Source: CAZIWJ01 sp964542855
GTDB lineage: Bacteria; Bacteroidota; Bacteroidia; Cytophagales; Cyclobacteriaceae
Length of the DNA: 7,320 nt
Reading direction: 5' to 3'
NCBI GenBank assembly: GCA_964542855.1
Contig: CAZIWJ010000186.1
Coordinates: 1-7,320, forward strand
Both the position numbers and the translations under genes were made by a program. Below the pieces are notes generated by a model that searched no databases, was not told the origin of the DNA, and saw only the letters and a program-made list of their open reading frames with translations. Numbering within the stretch: position 1 is the first letter of the stretch; every line of letters begins with the position of its first letter. This document shows, one piece after another, positions 4,406 to 7,320 of this stretch.

Positions 4406-7320
4406 GTGGATCTACCAAGAACCAGCAAATGTATTGTAGTACTACTTTTTTGCTTCGGATCCCTGAATGCACAGGAAAAATCGTGGAATAGTGTTTACAA
4501 CTCTTTAAAGAAATCATTAGCTATTTCTAACTTCCAGGCTGTTGTAACCCGTTCAGAATCAGCCCTTCAACTGGCTAGCGATCAGTTTGGGAAATTTTCA
4601 GAGCCATACGCTGAAACCCTGCGCATCCAAATGCTGGCTTATTATTACCTGGAAGAATACGCTATGGCCCTCAGATCGGCCGAAAAGGAACTGGAAGTGA
4701 GGGGAACCATCGATACCACCCGTACAACTTATTACTTTGAGGCGCTAAAAAACCTTAGTGTCATTTACAATAAACTTAAAAACTATAACCGCGCCGATTC
4801 ATTACTGGCCGAACACGTTAAAAACAGCCGTAGTTTGCTGAGCAACAGTGTAAGCACCTCTTACATTGAAAATATTTACCAGTTGGCCACGCTGAAAAAC
4901 CGGCGTGGAGAAACCAGGCAGGCTGCACTCCTTTACCAGGAAGTGATTTACTACCACGAAAAAGCCGGTTTAATTACCGACGAATACGCCAATGCGCTTT
5001 ATCATAAAGCGCTGCCGGCTCTCGACTCCCTCCAGTTGGCCATTCCCTTGCTTCAAGAGTCGGTTAATGTTCACCGTAAACTCGGCAATACTAATTTATC
5101 TGCCTACCTGAAACCGCTCTACAGCCTGGGATTAGCCCGCATGAAAACAGGCAGTAGTGAACAGGCCATCGATATTTTTAAGGAAGTGAAAAACCTGGCC
5201 GGAAAACTGGGAATGGAAACCTTCCGGGCAAGTGCCCTAAATAACCTCGGTTCGCTGGCTTTCCGGCAAGGCCAGGTTGAAGATGCCGTGTACTACTTCC
5301 AGGAGTCGTTTAACATCAGGGAAGCCAGCCTGGATTCCCTGCACCAAAACCTGGTGGTTTCCGTAAATAACCTGGCAGGTTCATATTATTCTTCGGGAAG
5401 AAAAAATCAGGCACTGGCACTATATGAACAATGGGCTAATTTAGGAAAAGACCAGCCGATCAGTAACATTCCGTGGCAATTTGGTTCATTGCTGTCGCAG
5501 TACGCCCAGATTTGCTGGGAAGAATACAAATACAACCGTGCCGACAGGCTTTTCACCCGGGCGCTGGCAATTTATGATTTTCACCTGACCAATGAGCCGG
5601 CTTTAGAATTATACAAGGCCAATACCCATTATTTTGCTGCTGTTAATCATCAAAGCCAGGGAGAGTTTGATTTTGCGCTGCTCAACCTTCAGTCGGCTGA
5701 ACAGATTATTCAGCAAGCAGAAGGAACAAACAACAAAAACTTCTTATCCATCGAGGTTGCTTTTGCCACTTTATTCCAGGAAAAAGGGGAATACGAGCAG
5801 GCTGAACGCTATTTTAACCAGGCCCTCGAACTGCAGGAATCTCTTTCCGGCCGAAAAACCAATGCCTACGCAGGCATACTTAATAATTACGCGTTGCTAA
5901 GCCAGGAAACTGGGTACTACACCAAGGCAGAACGCATGTTCAGGGAATGCCTGGCCATAAAGGCCAACCTGGTTGGTGCCGATCATCCCGACTATTCCAT
6001 TGTTCAATCGAACCTGGGGTTATTATACCTGGAAGTGGGTTCTTACGACGAAGCCGAATCTATGCTGCTGGAAGCGCTGGAAACCCACCGGAGTAACCTC
6101 GGCAATGAACACCCGGTAGTTGCTTCCAGCCTGATGAACGTAGGCAGGCTGGAACAAACCAAAGGAAATTATACCCGGGCCGAACCTTTCTTCCAGGAAG
6201 CCCTGGCCATCCGTTCAAATACTTACGGAAATAACCATCCGGCGTACGCTACAGCCATTAATAATATGGCCCTTTTGTACCAAACTATGGGTAACTACGA
6301 ATCGGCAGAACCGCTGATGCGCCAAACCCGCGACATCCTTAAAAGCTACCTGGGCGTTAATCACCCCCAGTACGCTACGGTTACGCAGAACCTGGCCACA
6401 TTATACCAGATCCAGGGCAAAACTGATTTGGGCGGTCAGTACCTAAAGGAAGCAGTGGCCATCGACAAGAAAGTGCTGGGCGAAAATCATCCCTCTTACG
6501 CCTCTTCCCTGAATAACCTGGCCAGCTATTACCAGCAACTGGCCAATTACGATTCTGCCCGTATGTTTTATGAACAGTCTGCCGATATCATTGCCCGTAA
6601 TTTTGGGAAAAACCACCCGGTTTATCTTTCCACCCGTTTCAACCTCGGGGCACTCTACCTGGAACTGGGAAACAACCAGAAAGCCTACGAAATACTAACC
6701 GACGTAAGGGAGGGAAGAGCCAAAATTTTTGGGCGCAGGCATCCCGACTTTGCCCAGTCGCTGTACAGCCTGGCTATTCTTCAAACCCGCGAACAAAATT
6801 ACCAGCAGGCTTACTTATTATTTAAGCAGGTGGTTGATAGTTACCTGTACCAGATTAACAGCTTTTTTCCGGCCCTGAGCGAAAAAGAAAAAAGTGCGTT
6901 CTACCTGCGCATAAAACCTTTTCTTAAATCGTTCGAGTTTTTTGTACTGGAACTCCACCGGAACCAAACTGCCTACCCGAAACTTTACAGGGATGCAGTT
7001 GGCGAACTGTATAACTTACAACTTTACACCAAGGCGTTGTTACTGAATACTTCTAACCGCCTCAGGAAGCGGATACTGAGCAGTGGTAACGAGGAGGCTA
7101 AAGAACTTTACAAAAACTGGATTGCCAAAAAAGAATACCTGGTAAGGATGTTTACGCTCTCCAGGTCGCAGCTATCGGAAAGAAATATTAACCTGGAAGA
7201 ACTGGAAGCGGAAATTAACCAGGTAGAAAAGGTGCTCTCGGAAAAGTCAGCTTCTTTTGCCCGGGAAATTGACCAGGACCGGCCAGGCTGGCAAACGGTA
7301 CAGGCTACCCTGGAAAAGGG
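4406..7320 (+). CDS. Exported TPR-array protein, probable TPR-CHAT protease (3' end outside window)
   Basis: The frame is open from a GTG at 4406 to the right edge (971 codons plus 2 bases). Residues 1-22 form a signal peptide (basic start with R5 and K8, core CIVVLLFCFGSL, cleavage after LNA). An in-frame stop at 4376 and no in-frame ATG nearby make GTG the best start. About eleven degenerate TPR units run from 25 to 520. Kinesin-light-chain-like 42-residue units follow, marked by His-Pro at 527, 569, 611, 653, 695, 737 and 779. From 821 the sequence changes to FPALSEKEK, then a helical region (QLYTKALLLNTSNRLRKRI; coiled-coil-like about 920-955), and it stops at PGWQTVQATLEKG (960 on). This linker pattern is typical of TPR proteins ending in a CHAT domain, a caspase-like peptidase with a His-Cys dyad. 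The CHAT domain itself is not in the window, so protease function is inferred. Confidence 0.88.
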   Translation, partial: MDLPRTSKCIVVLLFCFGSLNAQEKSWNSVYNSLKKSLAISNFQAVVTRSESALQLASDQFGKFSEPYAETLRIQMLAYYYLEEYAMALRSAEKELEVRGTIDTTRTTYYFEALKNLSVIYNKLKNYNRADSLLAEHVKNSRSLLSNSVSTSYIENIYQLATLKNRRGETRQAALLYQEVIYYHEKAGLITDEYANALYHKALPALDSLQLAIPLLQESVNVHRKLGNTNLSAYLKPLYSLGLARMKTGSSEQAIDIFKEVKNLAGKLGMETFRASALNNLGSLAFRQGQVEDAVYYFQESFNIREASLDSLHQNLVVSVNNLAGSYYSSGRKNQALALYEQWANLGKDQPISNIPWQFGSLLSQYAQICWEEYKYNRADRLFTRALAIYDFHLTNEPALELYKANTHYFAAVNHQSQGEFDFALLNLQSAEQIIQQAEGTNNKNFLSIEVAFATLFQEKGEYEQAERYFNQALELQESLSGRKTNAYAGILNNYALLSQETGYYTKAERMFRECLAIKANLVGADHPDYSIVQSNLGLLYLEVGSYDEAESMLLEALETHRSNLGNEHPVVASSLMNVGRLEQTKGNYTRAEPFFQEALAIRSNTYGNNHPAYATAINNMALLYQTMGNYESAEPLMRQTRDILKSYLGVNHPQYATVTQNLATLYQIQGKTDLGGQYLKEAVAIDKKVLGENHPSYASSLNNLASYYQQLANYDSARMFYEQSADIIARNFGKNHPVYLSTRFNLGALYLELGNNQKAYEILTDVREGRAKIFGRRHPDFAQSLYSLAILQTREQNYQQAYLLFKQVVDSYLYQINSFFPALSEKEKSAFYLRIKPFLKSFEFFVLELHRNQTAYPKLYRDAVGELYNLQLYTKALLLNTSNRLRKRILSSGNEEAKELYKNWIAKKEYLVRMFTLSRSQLSERNINLEELEAEINQVEKVLSEKSASFAREIDQDRPGWQTVQATLEK
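5984..6871 (+). repeat. In-register 126-bp coding repeats (42-residue TPRs)
   Basis: The His-Pro codons of successive TPR units start at 5984, 6110, 6236, 6362, 6488, 6614 and 6740, exactly 126 bp apart each time. One more period, 6866, lands on Phe-Pro, where the array ends and the linker begins. The DNA between copies is well diverged, so this is an old protein repeat and not a recent tandem duplication. Confidence 0.85.

Noticed and set aside
5634..5900. Plus-strand frame of 88 codons inside the TPR array
   Set aside because: It lies in a different frame from the clear TPR coding sequence and has unstructured, biased composition.

Overview
The window reads as chromosomal DNA of a Bacteroidota bacterium, perhaps from the Cytophagales side; that lineage guess is mine and weak. 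The reasons are the gene content (a TPR lipoprotein, OmpA-domain proteins carrying PD40 propeller and carboxypeptidase-regulatory-like domains, and a very long exported TPR protein), AT-rich spacers between moderately GC-balanced genes, and the absence of Shine-Dalgarno sequences before every start. I see no mobile element, tRNA, rRNA or CRISPR array.

Layout from left to right. (1) 28-1083, plus strand: a lipoprotein made of about nine TPR units. (2) A 28-bp convergent gap. (3) 1112-1810, minus strand: a short OmpA-family protein. (4) A 125-bp spacer with several inverted repeats, two of which share bases and would exclude each other in the leader RNA of the short ompA gene. (5) 1936-4134, minus strand: a 732-residue protein with a signal peptide, a galactose-binding-like domain, a five-blade PD40 propeller, a carboxypeptidase-regulatory-like domain, an acidic linker and an OmpA domain. 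(6) A 271-bp AT-rich divergent intergenic region with five copies of a hexamer. (7) 4406 to beyond the right edge, plus strand: an exported protein of at least 971 residues, almost all TPR, ending in the linker that precedes CHAT caspase-like domains in its family. It begins with GTG and has no stop in the window, so an ATG-only or closed-frame search would miss it.

All four proteins carry export signals, so the theme is the cell envelope. The two minus-strand genes probably form one transcription unit, long gene first. They share a C-terminal two-domain module, so the short one resembles the end of the long one. The long one looks like a peptidoglycan-anchored periplasmic scaffold, comparable to PorE of the type IX secretion system but without its TPR domain. 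The divergent TPR-CHAT candidate is the most interesting gene: the TPR array probably senses or binds a partner and the CHAT domain, if present downstream, would be a protease. A functional link between it and the OmpA pair is inferred from position only.
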